From NCBI GenBank assembly GCA_020073145.1, contig JAIQFS010000011.1, forward strand, positions 62,001 to 126,000: DNA of 64,000 nucleotides, in the 5' to 3' direction. The notes beneath the pieces were generated by a model. That model searched no databases. It was not told the DNA's origin and saw only the letters and a program-made list of their open reading frames with translations. This document shows, one piece after another, positions 9,363-18,300 of the stretch (position 1 is its first letter; each line of letters starts with the position of its first letter). This stretch comes from Terriglobia bacterium (GTDB lineage Bacteria; Acidobacteriota; Terriglobia; Bryobacterales; Bryobacteraceae). A program made the position numbers and the translations under genes.

Positions 9363-9599
9363 GATTGTTTCCGGGGGCCGGCTGGCCAGGCTCTAGGCGC
9401 CAGAGCAATGCTTCACCGGCAAGCAGGCAGAACTTTAGAATATCACCGGCAAGTGCCTGCAAGGGCGCAGCTTCTTTGCCAGCGGAAGGCAATCGTCTTT
9501 ACCGTAAGCTTACCCTTCCATACTCCTGAGCGGCCGGCCCCGCGCCCCATTCTGGATTCAGGAACTGGAAACCAAACAGATTCCGGAGGAACTGGGTAA

Positions 9600-9953
9600 A
9601 TGAAAAAGACGATACTGCTCGCGATGACTGTCGCCGGACTGGCGATGGGCGCCGCCAAATCCTATTCGATCACGCTGAATGAGCCTGCTCTGCTGGGCGC
9701 CATGCCGCTGGCATCCGGCGATTATCGGGTGGAGGTGGCCGACCAGAAGGCCGTGGTTCACAACAGTAAATTTCATGGCGAGGCCCCGGTGAAGGTGGAG
9801 AGCGTAGACTACAAATACATCAGTACCAGCGTGCGGTACGACACCAGCGGCGGCAAGCTGCGCATTCAGGAGATCCACATCGGCGGCACGAAAACCAAAT
9901 TGGTCTTTGATGAACAGTCCGCGCTTGCCGCAAGCACGAGCCAGCGCCCTTAG
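9600..9953 (+). CDS. small exported protein of unknown function
   Basis: 117 residues. The ATG at 9600 follows a clear ribosome site (GGAGGA at about 9584). A Sec signal peptide is visible (MKKTILLAMTVAGLAMGAAKS), followed by a small beta-rich domain with 'SGDYRVEV' and 'IGGTKTKLVFD'. Compact exported proteins with an 'LPAGDYRV' core are common in Acidobacteriota and have no assigned function that I know of. Its stop overlaps by four bases the stop of the convergent glycosyltransferase gene. About 237 bases separate it from the divergent ABC transporter start; I see no strong promoter there. Confidence 0.75.
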   Translation: MKKTILLAMTVAGLAMGAAKSYSITLNEPALLGAMPLASGDYRVEVADQKAVVHNSKFHGEAPVKVESVDYKYISTSVRYDTSGGKLRIQEIHIGGTKTKLVFDEQSALAASTSQRP

Positions 9954-11299
9954 GGGGCCAGGGTGGCCGGCACGGGGGCGCAGTCGGCGAGGAACTGCGT
10001 CATCTGCGAGGACTCCACTTGCGCCGTGCCGGGCCGCCACTTGTTCACCGTCTGGCGCAAGGCGGCCCGGAAGGACGCAGTTTCGCCAGTTCGAACCAGC
10101 ACCGCTTCCACACAGCACTGCAGCACTTCGGCCGGAGGCGGTGCGGCGGCGCCGGTGAAGGCGACCAGAATGGGATCGCACTCAGCGGCCGCGCCCTGCA
10201 GCCGGTCGAGTAGGGCAAGCGGCGAGGCGGCGACAAACAAAACCCGCGGTTTCGCGGCCGGCTTGTGGCCCGGGAAGATCCACACAGCGCCGCTGGTCAA
10301 TGCCAGGATCTGATCTTCGGCGAGCTCGGGAGCGGCCGACGGACCTCCGGCGTGAGCGATGGCGGCGGCCGCGAGGAGGGCCTGGCGGGCGGCTTGGTGG
10401 TGGGGCGCGCGGAATCGCAGGCGCGTCAGGGCCTGAGTCCACAACCGGCGGAACGTGGCCGGGGCCGAGACCGAACGCGCGAGAAACTTCAAGTAATTGA
10501 TTTCGAGGATCGACTCGAGTTCCGCGGCCGTGTAATAGCGCGACGTGGTGGCACGGTGCCGGTGCTCCACGCCGGCGGCCGCCACGTAGACCGAAGGCCA
10601 GCCGCGCTGCCAGGCGCGGTAGCCAAGATCCAGATCTTCTACGTAGGCCGGCTCATAGATCGTATCGACACCGCCGAGCTCCCGAAATTTGCCAGCGTCG
10701 TAGAGCGAGCAACCACCGCTACCGTAGAGCACATAGGTCAGATCCTCGCCGGGCAGCGGCTCGTCACAACGCAATGGAAAGTCATCGGGCCGCGCCTGAG
10801 CCATCACCGCCTTTCCGGTTTCCTCGCGACGGACGCCGGGGGGGAATCGAATCTGGGCGGTAGCGCAGAATAGATCGGGAACTTCGACAAAAGCGCGCTC
10901 GAGCGCGGCGAAGAAGCCCGGATCGAGGAGCATGTCGTTGTTCAGAAAACAGAGGCGCGCATAGCGCGCGGCCGCGGCCCCGCGGTTGACGGCGCGGGCG
11001 AACGACAGCGGCTCCCGCGAAAGCTCCACCCGCACTTGTGGCCAGGAACCGCACAGCCACTCTCCGGTGCCATCCTCGGAACCGTTGTCCACCACCACAA
11101 TCTCGGCGGTAGTGGGCAGGTCTCGGACGATGCCGGGCAACTGCCCAGCCAGCAGGTGCCTTCCATTTCGGGACGGAATCACCACGGAAATCCCGGGCTC
11201 GGCTGGTCTCGCCGCCAACGGCGCCGTGGTCCGATTTCTGCGCCGCGACCAGCCCGCGAGGCGGGCGGCAGCGTACGCGACCTGGATGCGCGGCTGCAA
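9950..11299 (-). CDS. family 2 glycosyltransferase with C-terminal extension
   Basis: 449 residues from a TTG at 11299. The GT-A domain of about residues 37-300 shows the nucleotide-binding start ISVVIPSRNG, the VVVDNGSEDGT motif, and a DxD-like FLNNDMLLDPGF. The later segments resemble rhamnosyl- or galactofuranosyltransferases that extend cell-surface glycans. The C-terminal 130 residues (after ALTSGAVWIFPG) form a separate region I do not recognise. The gene begins two bases after the stop of the upstream toroid-like protein, so the two are co-transcribed and probably translationally coupled. The start codon is uncertain, as no good ribosome site precedes the TTG. Confidence 0.85.
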   Translation of the reverse strand: MQPRIQVAYAAARLAGWSRRRNRTTAPLAARPAEPGISVVIPSRNGRHLLAGQLPGIVRDLPTTAEIVVVDNGSEDGTGEWLCGSWPQVRVELSREPLSFARAVNRGAAAARYARLCFLNNDMLLDPGFFAALERAFVEVPDLFCATAQIRFPPGVRREETGKAVMAQARPDDFPLRCDEPLPGEDLTYVLYGSGGCSLYDAGKFRELGGVDTIYEPAYVEDLDLGYRAWQRGWPSVYVAAAGVEHRHRATTSRYYTAAELESILEINYLKFLARSVSAPATFRRLWTQALTRLRFRAPHHQAARQALLAAAAIAHAGGPSAAPELAEDQILALTSGAVWIFPGHKPAAKPRVLFVAASPLALLDRLQGAAAECDPILVAFTGAAAPPPAEVLQCCVEAVLVRTGETASFRAALRQTVNKWRPGTAQVESSQMTQFLADCAPVPATLAP

Positions 11300-11301
11300 G
11301 C

Positions 11302-12381
11302 TCAGATCAATCGAGGCGGAGGCGTGGCCTCCCCGCTTTCCGGGCGCTGGTTCCAGAGCGCGAGCGACTGCAGGGCAAAGGCGGTGGAAACGGGGTTGAC
11401 GTAGGGCAGCCAGGCGCCGGCTCGCCTCCCGAAATAAAAGCCCCCGTCGATTCGCGGATCGGCGGAGGAGGCCTGGAACCCAGCCAGCAATGCGGCCTCA
11501 CGCTGTGCGGCAGCCTGGTCGATGGGCACGGCGCCCGCCGCATGAGCGTACAGACGGATGCGCAGCAACTGCGCGTAGACATCGGAACGTTCGAATTGGG
11601 ATTCCGCTTCCTGCAAGTGCGCGCTGACGCGCTGAATCCCGTCACAGATTGCCGCGGCGCAGCGCTTCTCCCCGGCTCGCGGGAGCATACCTTCGAGGAA
11701 GTAGAGAAAGGCGTGCAGACGGTCGACCACTTTCGGGAGATCCGGATGGCCGGGCAGGAAAGACGCGTATCCTCGCAAGGAGGCTTCCAGCACACAGTCG
11801 TAAGGCTCACGAAAGCTCTGATCGCCGGTCGCTTCGGCCAATTCCCACCAGGCCATGGCGGACTTCAGCTGGTAACAGCCCGGGGCGCGCGACCACCGCA
11901 CGGCATCGCGATCCATCGGGTGTTTTTCCGGCAGCGTCAGAATCGGGTGATAGACGCCGTCGCCGGCGGCGAAATCAACAGCCATCGCGCGGCCGAGCGC
12001 GCCAGCCACCTCCAGAAACTCCGCTTCGCGAGTGGCGTGCCAGGCGGAGAGCAACCCTCGCACTACGATTCCGCAATCGAAGAAATACGAGAGGCGGCCT
12101 TCCGGACCGGGATCGACCTCGAACGGCATGGACTGACCGTCCCAGGCCGAGCGCGTCAGGAAATGGGCGGCCGCCAGGCCCCGTTCGAAGTACTCGCGTT
12201 CGCCGGTGGCCGCGTGAAGATCGAAGAGCGCGCTGGCGGCATAGCCCGTAATCTCAGTCGAGACGGGCTGATGCCGCTCCAGATCCGCGCGGTAATAGCG
12301 GGCGACGCCGCCTCCGGGTTCCTGGATGCCGGACCGAAGAAACCAGCGGCCCGCGCGGGACAAATCAGTTCGCAAGGGCAA
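11302..12381 (-). CDS. alpha/alpha-toroid (six-hairpin glycosidase-like) protein
   Basis: 359 residues, no signal peptide. The sequence is a series of helical hairpins with aromatic and acidic motifs (STEITGYAASALFDLH, YFERGLAAAHFL, FDCGIVVRGLLSAW, PGCYQLKSAMAWWELAEATG, VNPVSTAFALQSLALW). These are typical of alpha/alpha-barrel glycan-active enzymes such as AGE epimerases, GH88/GH105 or terpenoid-cyclase-like folds. No catalytic pair can be assigned safely. It directly precedes the GT2 gene in the same transcription unit, which suggests a joint role in making or trimming a surface glycan. The 9-base gap to the next gene (transporter, same strand) hints at a longer operon. Confidence 0.6.
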   Translation of the reverse strand: MPLRTDLSRAGRWFLRSGIQEPGGGVARYYRADLERHQPVSTEITGYAASALFDLHAATGEREYFERGLAAAHFLTRSAWDGQSMPFEVDPGPEGRLSYFFDCGIVVRGLLSAWHATREAEFLEVAGALGRAMAVDFAAGDGVYHPILTLPEKHPMDRDAVRWSRAPGCYQLKSAMAWWELAEATGDQSFREPYDCVLEASLRGYASFLPGHPDLPKVVDRLHAFLYFLEGMLPRAGEKRCAAAICDGIQRVSAHLQEAESQFERSDVYAQLLRIRLYAHAAGAVPIDQAAAQREAALLAGFQASSADPRIDGGFYFGRRAGAWLPYVNPVSTAFALQSLALWNQRPESGEATPPPRLI

Positions 12382-12390
12382 GCCGCTATT

Positions 12391-13593
12391 TTATCGCAGC
12401 ATCCAAATCCCCACGGCGAGAGTGAAAACCGTGAGTGGGACGCCGGCCTTGGCATATTCGCCGAACGAGATCTTTACGGCGTGCCGGGCTTTTTGGACGA
12501 CGATGAGGTTGGCAACTGACCCCAGCACCGTCAGGTTGCCGGCCAGAGTGGAGGACATCGCCAGCGTCAGCCACGTATGGGTCGCATCCGGAACATGGGA
12601 GATGAATCCCTTGAACACCAGTACGGCCGGAACGTTGCTCACCAGGTTGGAAAGCAGCGCGGTGAAGATGCTCATGGGGGCGGTGCGTTCCAGGTGGTAC
12701 CGCGAAGCCGCCGCGAACAGATCGGTGGCCAGGCTGGTCTTCTCGATGGCGGCGATGACGATGAACAGGCCGATGAAGAGCACCAGCAGGCTCCAGTCGA
12801 TTTCACGGTAGACGCGCTCGGGCTTCAGACGCCGCGTGATCAGGAGCAGGGCGCCGGCGATCACGGCGACCTTAGGCACAGGCCAGCCGGCGAAGAAGAA
12901 CACCATCATGGCAACGGACACGCCCAGAGATTTCCAGAGAAGCGCACGGTGCACGCGGACCGGGCGCCGATCGATCGCTAGAAACCCCTCGTCTCGGAAC
13001 TCCGCGCGGTAGACTAACGCAATGGTGACGACGGTCAGCACCAGGCCGGCCGCGGCCACCGGCGCCAGGCGGGCCGCGAATGCCGCGTACGGGATGCCGG
13101 AAAAACTCCCGATCATCATATTCTGCGGATTGCCCGTGATGGTGGCGACGCTGCCGACATTGGAAGCCATGGCCACGGCCAGTAAGTACGGGATGGGGTT
13201 GCGGCGCAGGCGTTCGGTGATCTCGAGCACCAGCGGGGTGAGCACCAGGCACATGGTGTCATTCACGAAGAAGGCCGAGAGGACGCCGGAGACCAGGACG
13301 ATGCCGGAGAGCAGAAGCAGCGGCCTGCGCGCTCGCTCCACAACCCAGGCGCTCACCAGGGTGAAGAACCCCGAGAGTCGCAAGTTGGCGACCACGATCA
13401 TCATGCCGAACAGCAGCATGATGGTGTCATAGTTAATGGCCGCGTAGGCTTCTGCCACCGTCAGGACGTTGGCGGCCAGCATGAGGCTGGCGCCGATGAT
13501 GGCGGCGCCGGTTCGGTCGACCCGGAAACCGGGCAGCCGGCCCACGGCCAGCACCAGGTAGGTGGCGCCGAAGATCGCGGTTGCGGTCAGCAC
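12391..13593 (-). CDS. CitMHS/ArsB-NhaD superfamily transporter (anion or Na+/H+ type)
   Basis: 400 residues, about ten to eleven hydrophobic segments. Signature stretches of the superfamily are present: DTIMLLFGMMIVVANL near the start, FFVNDTMCLVLTPLVLE, SNVGSVATITGNPQNMMIG, and in the second half SNLVSNVPAVLVF with GNLTVLGSVANLIVV. The duplicated N-P/N-D elements are the substrate sites in this fold. Whether it moves arsenite, sulfate, dicarboxylate or sodium cannot be told. The start is set at the GTG at 13593 because homologues begin at about 'LTATAIFGATYLV'. The frame stays open upstream only by running through the divergent DUF885 gene. Confidence 0.8.
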   Translation of the reverse strand: MLTATAIFGATYLVLAVGRLPGFRVDRTGAAIIGASLMLAANVLTVAEAYAAINYDTIMLLFGMMIVVANLRLSGFFTLVSAWVVERARRPLLLLSGIVLVSGVLSAFFVNDTMCLVLTPLVLEITERLRRNPIPYLLAVAMASNVGSVATITGNPQNMMIGSFSGIPYAAFAARLAPVAAAGLVLTVVTIALVYRAEFRDEGFLAIDRRPVRVHRALLWKSLGVSVAMMVFFFAGWPVPKVAVIAGALLLITRRLKPERVYREIDWSLLVLFIGLFIVIAAIEKTSLATDLFAAASRYHLERTAPMSIFTALLSNLVSNVPAVLVFKGFISHVPDATHTWLTLAMSSTLAGNLTVLGSVANLIVVQKARHAVKISFGEYAKAGVPLTVFTLAVGIWMLR

Positions 13594-13613
13594 GGGCCGC
13601 CGGAGAGCGCCGA

Positions 13614-13619
13614 TATAAT
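13614..13619 (+). promoter_or_regulatory. candidate -10 box (TATAAT) for the DUF885 gene
   Basis: A perfect TATAAT lies 28 bases before the chosen ATG at 13648, giving a predicted transcription start near 13626. No convincing -35 box is found at 16-18 bases upstream. Confidence 0.35.
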
Positions 13620-13647
13620 GAAACAGGGTTTCTGGCAAGACGGAACT

Positions 13648-15357
13648 ATGAAATATAGGCGCATCCTTCTGATTTTCGCACTGGCTGGGGCCTGCTTTGC
13701 GCAGACCCGCGACGCGCAGTTCAATGCCTTGGCCGATCGCTTTTTCGACGACGTGCTGTTCCGCTACGATCCGGCGCAGGGGACGGCACAGGGTTTTCAT
13801 CAGTACGATGCGCTGCTGCCATCGGAATCGCGGGCGGAAATCGAGGCAGAGACCGCCGCGTTGAAGAAGTGGGAAGCCGACGTCCGCGCGTTTGACCCAC
13901 GCGGCCTTTCCTCCTGGGCCGCCGCGGACCGCGAACTGATGCTGGCGCAGATCCAAGGCCAGTTGCTCGGCATCGAGTCCATTCGCAATTGGGAAAAGAA
14001 CCCGGATGTCTACTCGTCGGGCGTCACCAGCGCCATCTTCGTGGTGATGAGCCGGAGCTTTGCGCCGCCGGCCGAGCGGCTGAAGTCGGTCATCGCGCGG
14101 GAGCGGCTGATCCCCCGGGTGTTTGCATCGGCCCGCGAGAACCTCAAGAACCCGCCGCGCATCTACACCGAGATCGCCCTCGAACAACTGCCCGGCATCG
14201 AGAGTTTCTTCCAGAAGGATGTGCCGCTGGCCTTCCGGCAGGTCACCGATGCCGCACTGCTGGCCGAGTTCCGCAAGACCAACCAGGGCGCGATCGACGC
14301 GCTCCGTTCCTATGAAACTTGGTTGAAAAGCGATCTGTTGCCGCGGTCGAAGGGCGATTTTCGCATCGGCGCCGAGAACTACCGCAAAAAGCTGCTATAC
14401 GACGAGATGGTGGATCTGCCGCTCGACCGGCTGCTGGAGATCGGCTATCAGGATCTACGGCGCAACCAAGCCGAATTCCGGCGGGTCTCGGCGCAAATCG
14501 ACGCAAAGCGGACGCCCCAGCAGAATCTCGATGAGCTCGAAAGCGATCATCCCCCGGCCGGGCAGTTGCTGCAGACCTTTCGCGGCGTGTTGGGGGGGCT
14601 GAAGGATTTTCTCCAGACCAAGCATATCGTGACCCTGCCGTCTCCGGTTTTGCCGATTGTCGAAGAGACGCCGCCGTTCCTGCGCGCGCTGACGACTGCG
14701 TCCATGGACACGCCGGGCGCTTACGAGAAGGTGGCCAAAGAAGCGTTCTTTAACGTGACGCTCCCGGATCCCGGATGGACCGCCAAGCAGGTGGACGAAT
14801 ACCTGCAGGATTTTAACCGCGGAACCATCATCAGCACCGCCGTGCATGAGGCCTATCCCGGACACTACCTGCAGTTTTTGTGGTTACAAAGCTTGCCGAG
14901 CAAAGTGCGGAAGCTCATGGGGTGCAGCACCAACGCCGAAGGGTGGGCGCACTACAGCGAGCAGATGATGCTCGACCAAGGCTACGGCAACGGGGATCTG
15001 AAGCTGCGGCTCGGGCAACTGCAGGATGCGCTGCTGCGTAACGCGCGGTACATCGCCGGAATCCAGATGCACACGGGTACGATGACGGTGGAGCAGGGCG
15101 TCGAGTTCTTTGTCAAAGAAGGCTACCAGACGCGGCCCATCGCGGAGAAAGAGGCGAAGCGCGGCACCTCCGATCCGACGTACCTGTACTATACCCTCGG
15201 CAAGCTGGAAATCCTGAAGCTGCGGGACGATTACCGGAAAATGAAGGGCGCGCAGTTCTCACTTGAGGAATTCCACGACGCGTTTTTGAAGCAGGGCGTG
15301 GCCCCGCTGAAGCTGGTGCGCCGCGCGCTGCTGGGGAACGATTCGCCGGTGCTGTAG
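13648..15357 (+). CDS. exported DUF885 family protein, putative zinc metallopeptidase-like
   Basis: 569 residues. The ATG at 13648 gives a clean Sec signal peptide (MKYRRILLIFALAGACFAQ); the in-frame ATG ten codons earlier would spoil it. The long helical body carries the family's metal-site-like motif HEAYPGHYLQF at about residues 400-410 and WAHYSEQMM downstream, as in DUF885 proteins. These resemble M32/M3-like helical peptidases. Length matches the family (550-620). The periplasmic substrate is unknown. The neighbour on the other strand is the CitMHS transporter, whose start lies only 54 bases away, so the two share a divergent control region. Confidence 0.85.
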   Translation: MKYRRILLIFALAGACFAQTRDAQFNALADRFFDDVLFRYDPAQGTAQGFHQYDALLPSESRAEIEAETAALKKWEADVRAFDPRGLSSWAAADRELMLAQIQGQLLGIESIRNWEKNPDVYSSGVTSAIFVVMSRSFAPPAERLKSVIARERLIPRVFASARENLKNPPRIYTEIALEQLPGIESFFQKDVPLAFRQVTDAALLAEFRKTNQGAIDALRSYETWLKSDLLPRSKGDFRIGAENYRKKLLYDEMVDLPLDRLLEIGYQDLRRNQAEFRRVSAQIDAKRTPQQNLDELESDHPPAGQLLQTFRGVLGGLKDFLQTKHIVTLPSPVLPIVEETPPFLRALTTASMDTPGAYEKVAKEAFFNVTLPDPGWTAKQVDEYLQDFNRGTIISTAVHEAYPGHYLQFLWLQSLPSKVRKLMGCSTNAEGWAHYSEQMMLDQGYGNGDLKLRLGQLQDALLRNARYIAGIQMHTGTMTVEQGVEFFVKEGYQTRPIAEKEAKRGTSDPTYLYYTLGKLEILKLRDDYRKMKGAQFSLEEFHDAFLKQGVAPLKLVRRALLGNDSPVL

Positions 15358-15396
15358 GCGCGATCCAGGCCCTTCGCACCCCGCGCCGGACCGTGA

Positions 15397-15948
15397 TTAC
15401 GCCACCGGGAGCAGCAAGTGTGCGAGATAGGTGGAGCCGAAGGCGAGAGCGGTTCCGATCGCCGCGCCCGCCAGCACGTCGCTCAAGAAGTGCATCCCGA
15501 GCAGAATGCGCGAGGCCGCCACACTCACGGCGCAGAACAGCAGCCCGATTGCCAGCGTGGGATAAAACTGACTCAAGCAGACCGCCACGGTGAAGGCGGT
15601 AATGGTGTGGCCGGAGGGAAAGGAAAACTGGTCGGGCGGCAGCAGGGTGGCCCAGCAGTGCGGCTCGATGGCGCACGGGCGCTTGCGGCCGGTCATCTTC
15701 TTGAGCCGTAGAAACAGGGCGATGCCCACGCCCGCCGCCAGCGCCGCCGAGGCCACCGCCAGGAAGCGCTGATCGCCTCCGAACAGGAGTATGACGAGCC
15801 CCATCCCGTACCACAGCCAGCCGTCTCCGCCGCGGGTGGCGCACAGCATCCACAGGCGGATCCAGCGCGGAGCCGGCCAGCGGTTAATCCGCAGCATGAG
15901 GTTATGGTCGCGTCGGGCGATGAAGGTGAGCATTGCGGCTCTAGTCAT
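15397..15948 (-). CDS. PAP2 family membrane phosphatase
   Basis: About 183 residues from the ATG at 15948. The frame is open further upstream but without protein-like sequence. The three PAP2 phosphatase motifs are present: KKMTGRKRP, the central PSGH (FSFPSGHTITAF), and SRILLGMHFLSDV. Four to five membrane spans surround them. Members dephosphorylate lipid pyrophosphates or phosphates, such as undecaprenyl pyrophosphate or phosphatidylglycerophosphate, at the periplasmic face. Position gives no further clue to substrate: the next gene, divergent, encodes a GT28-like lipid glycosyltransferase, which would suit a lipid phosphatase. Confidence 0.85.
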   Translation of the reverse strand: MTRAAMLTFIARRDHNLMLRINRWPAPRWIRLWMLCATRGGDGWLWYGMGLVILLFGGDQRFLAVASAALAAGVGIALFLRLKKMTGRKRPCAIEPHCWATLLPPDQFSFPSGHTITAFTVAVCLSQFYPTLAIGLLFCAVSVAASRILLGMHFLSDVLAGAAIGTALAFGSTYLAHLLLPVA

Positions 15949-16079
15949 AGTGTCCCGGGGCGGCCCCTGTTTCCGCAAGGGACACCCGTCCTCGCCCCAC
16001 TTATAGGCCGGAAAGGCTACAGCTCCGTGACAATGACAAAAAACATCTGTGAAGCCGGATGTTTTGAGTACCATAACCT

Positions 16080-17249
16080 GTGCCGCATGACACAATCGAA
16101 GTGTTGAAGAAGCTCGACTTCATCTTTTTCGATGCCGGCGGCGGCCACCGCGCGGCCGCCAACGCCCTGCGGGATGTGATCCAGAGTCAGCAGAGCCCCT
16201 TCCAGGTCCGCCTGGTGAACCTGCAGGAACTGCTCGATTCCATCGACGTGTTTCGCCAGCTCACCGGCCTCCGTCTGCAGGATCTCTACAACCTGATGCT
16301 CAAGAAGGGTTGGACCCTCGGCTCCCCGCAGCTCACGGCCGGTATGCACGTGGTGATTCGGATGTTTCACCGCAAACAGGTGCGGCTGCTCGAAACGCTG
16401 TGGCGCGAGAACCAGCCGGATCTGGTGGTTTCGCTCATTCCCAATTTCAATCGCGCGCTGGGCGAAAGCCTGCGGCGCGCGCGGCCGGGCGTGCCGCTCG
16501 TGACCGTGTTGACCGACATCGCCGATTACCCGCCGCATTTTTGGATGGAGTGCCAGGAGCAGTACTTGATCTGCGGCTCGGATCGGGCTGTGGAGCAGGC
16601 GCTTGCGATGAAACACGCGGAGTCTAAGGTGTTTCGGGTGTCGGGCATGATCTTGAACCCAAAGTTTTACGAGATGGCGCCGTTGAGTGCGGAGCAGCGC
16701 GCGGCCGAACAGGCGCGGCTGGGTCTGGATCCGGCACGTCCCGTGGGCCTGGTCCTGTTTGGCGGGCAAGGCGCGGCGGTGATGCTCGACATCGCTCTCA
16801 AGGTCTCCGGCCGGCGGCAGCTTCTACTGATTTGCGGTCACAACGAGAAGCTGGCGGCCAAGCTGCGGGCGCTGCCTCACATGGCGCCGATGTTTGTCGA
16901 GGGCTTCACCAAGGACGTTCCGAAGTACATGCAGTTGGCCGATTACTTCATTGGCAAACCCGGCCCGGGAAGCCTCAGCGAGGCCGTCGCCATGCGATTG
17001 CCCGTAATTGTGGAGCGGAACGCGTGGACCTTGCCACAGGAGCGCTATAACGCCGAATGGGTGCGTGAGCAGGGCGTGGGCATCGTGCTGCCGAATTTTC
17101 GCCGCATCGCGGATGCGGTGGACGAACTGCTCGAGCCCGCAGCTTACGCGCGCTTCCGGTCGGCCACCGAGCGTCTGCACAACCGCGCCGTGTTCGAGAT
17201 CCCCGAGATCCTGGAACGGATTCTCCGCCTCGCCAATGAGGCACAGTGA
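16080..17249 (+). CDS. GT28-like glycosyltransferase (MGDG synthase / processive glucosyltransferase type)
   Basis: 389 residues from GTG 16080; GTG 16101 and TTG 16104 are also possible. The N-terminal Rossmann half starts FIFFDAGGGHRAAANAL, the GGGH acceptor-side loop of MGDG synthases and UgtP-like enzymes. The C-terminal half holds the donor-binding run GLVLFGGQGA, then YFIGKPGPGSLSEAVAM, the GT28 GPGxxxEA signature. It likely adds a hexose from a UDP-sugar to diacylglycerol or a related lipid at the inner membrane. It ends four bases into the reading frame that carries the next small exported protein. Confidence 0.8.
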   Translation: MPHDTIEVLKKLDFIFFDAGGGHRAAANALRDVIQSQQSPFQVRLVNLQELLDSIDVFRQLTGLRLQDLYNLMLKKGWTLGSPQLTAGMHVVIRMFHRKQVRLLETLWRENQPDLVVSLIPNFNRALGESLRRARPGVPLVTVLTDIADYPPHFWMECQEQYLICGSDRAVEQALAMKHAESKVFRVSGMILNPKFYEMAPLSAEQRAAEQARLGLDPARPVGLVLFGGQGAAVMLDIALKVSGRRQLLLICGHNEKLAAKLRALPHMAPMFVEGFTKDVPKYMQLADYFIGKPGPGSLSEAVAMRLPVIVERNAWTLPQERYNAEWVREQGVGIVLPNFRRIADAVDELLEPAAYARFRSATERLHNRAVFEIPEILERILRLANEAQ

Positions 17250-17328
17250 CAGGCAGCCTGCTTGCGGTCGAGAGGCTCGGTCTGACGGTTGAAACGCCCG
17301 GCAAGTGGGCGGCCCGCCCGTCGATTGC

Positions 17329-17334
17329 TATAAT
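17329..17334 (+). promoter_or_regulatory. candidate -10 box (TATAAT) for the small exported protein at 17354
   Basis: A perfect TATAAT lies 19 bases before the ATG at 17354, with the ribosome site AGAGGAAG between them. No matching -35 box is evident; an extended -10 TGC precedes it (TTGCTATAAT). Confidence 0.35.
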
Positions 17335-17353
17335 CCGGACAGAAGAGGAAGCC

Positions 17354-17812
17354 ATGCCGCGTTTCCTTGGTACGGCTCTGGCGCTGTTGTTCGGTTGCGC
17401 CCTGGCCCACGCCCAGCACGTCGTCTTTACGATGCGCACCCATCCCACCTGTCCCGTGCTCATTGCCTCGCTGGTCCAGTCCAAAGACTTCGGATTTCAG
17501 GCCGTTACCCTGCTCGACGACTCCCCGAAAGCCATCGATTCGATGATGCTCACGGTGGTGCTGACCGTGGGGTCGCGGGAGGAAGTGGTGGATGGCGGCC
17601 GCGTGTTCGCCATGCTGGCTCCCGGAGATCGCAAGAGCGTGGATGTCTTCCTGGGGCGGATTCAGGCCCTCCAACAGCGGGTGCAAGAGCTCCGCCTGGC
17701 AGAGGCGCGGGCGATCATTTACGTCGATTCCGTCGACTTCTCGGACGGGACCCGGTGGGACGGCCGGGAGCCTGTAGTCGGGCCGGGCGGAGACGTCCCC
17801 TTGCGCAAGTAG
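17354..17812 (+). CDS. exported hypothetical protein
   Basis: 152 residues. I chose the ATG at 17354 because GAGGAAG lies right before it and a Sec signal peptide follows (MPRFLGTALALLFGCALAHAQ). The mature part has two cores, FTMRTHPTCPVLI and an EVVDGGRVFAMLAPGDRKSVDVFLG stretch, then a short Leu/Gln-rich helix. The later IIYVDSVDFSDGTRW motif recurs in acidobacterial exported proteins of unknown function. The convergent DinB gene follows after six bases. No enzymatic motif seen. Confidence 0.7.
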   Translation: MPRFLGTALALLFGCALAHAQHVVFTMRTHPTCPVLIASLVQSKDFGFQAVTLLDDSPKAIDSMMLTVVLTVGSREEVVDGGRVFAMLAPGDRKSVDVFLGRIQALQQRVQELRLAEARAIIYVDSVDFSDGTRWDGREPVVGPGGDVPLRK

Positions 17813-17818
17813 GCTCGG

Positions 17819-18298
17819 TCAGTCGAATTCCAGCCGCGGCTTGGCCTGATCGGCTCCTACCCGGCCGGCAACGATTTCCGCTTTCAGATAGTTCTCACCG
17901 CGCACGGGAGTGCCCGCCATCCGGCGCAGCATCGCGATCTGTCCCACGTGCGTGAGAGCATCGGCGACCGGCCCTTGAAAGAGCCGCTCCGGCGGCGAGC
18001 CCAGCGGCGCTCCAGAAGCCAGGCGGCGATCCAGCGCCGCGAGGGCTGCGAAGAACCGGGCCGTTCCTTGATCCCAGGCGAGGACCGGCGCATTATGCCA
18101 CTCCGGCGCGCCTTCCGCGAGGCTGAGCGCCCAGTCCAGGAGATCGCCGAGATGCGCCAGGACTTCTCCCGGCGTACGAGTTTGCGGCCCGGCGCGAAAG
18201 GTTGCGAACTCCGGCGGAGCGCCGCGGAGCGCTTTGCCGCCGCGGTAGGCAAGCGTAGCCACAGTGTGGCGCAGCAGGGAAGTCTGGTCGGGTTCCAT
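17819..18298 (-). CDS. DinB family protein
   Basis: 159 residues, a four-helix-bundle length. The family's spaced histidines are visible: His in EVLAHLGDLLDW, in WHNAP, and in ALTHVGQIAMLRR. DinB/YfiT proteins bind a metal with three His and include thiol-dependent transferases as well as many members of unknown function. No signal peptide. The ATG at 18298 follows the stop of the RNB nuclease by two bases, so the two form one transcript, though no functional link is evident. Confidence 0.8.
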   Translation of the reverse strand: MEPDQTSLLRHTVATLAYRGGKALRGAPPEFATFRAGPQTRTPGEVLAHLGDLLDWALSLAEGAPEWHNAPVLAWDQGTARFFAALAALDRRLASGAPLGSPPERLFQGPVADALTHVGQIAMLRRMAGTPVRGENYLKAEIVAGRVGADQAKPRLEFD

Positions 18299-18300
18299 GG

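Noticed and set aside
13594-14187. 198-codon N-terminal extension of the CitMHS transporter on the minus strand
   Set aside because: It runs through the DUF885 coding sequence and reads as low-complexity shadow; the family begins near the GTG at 13593.
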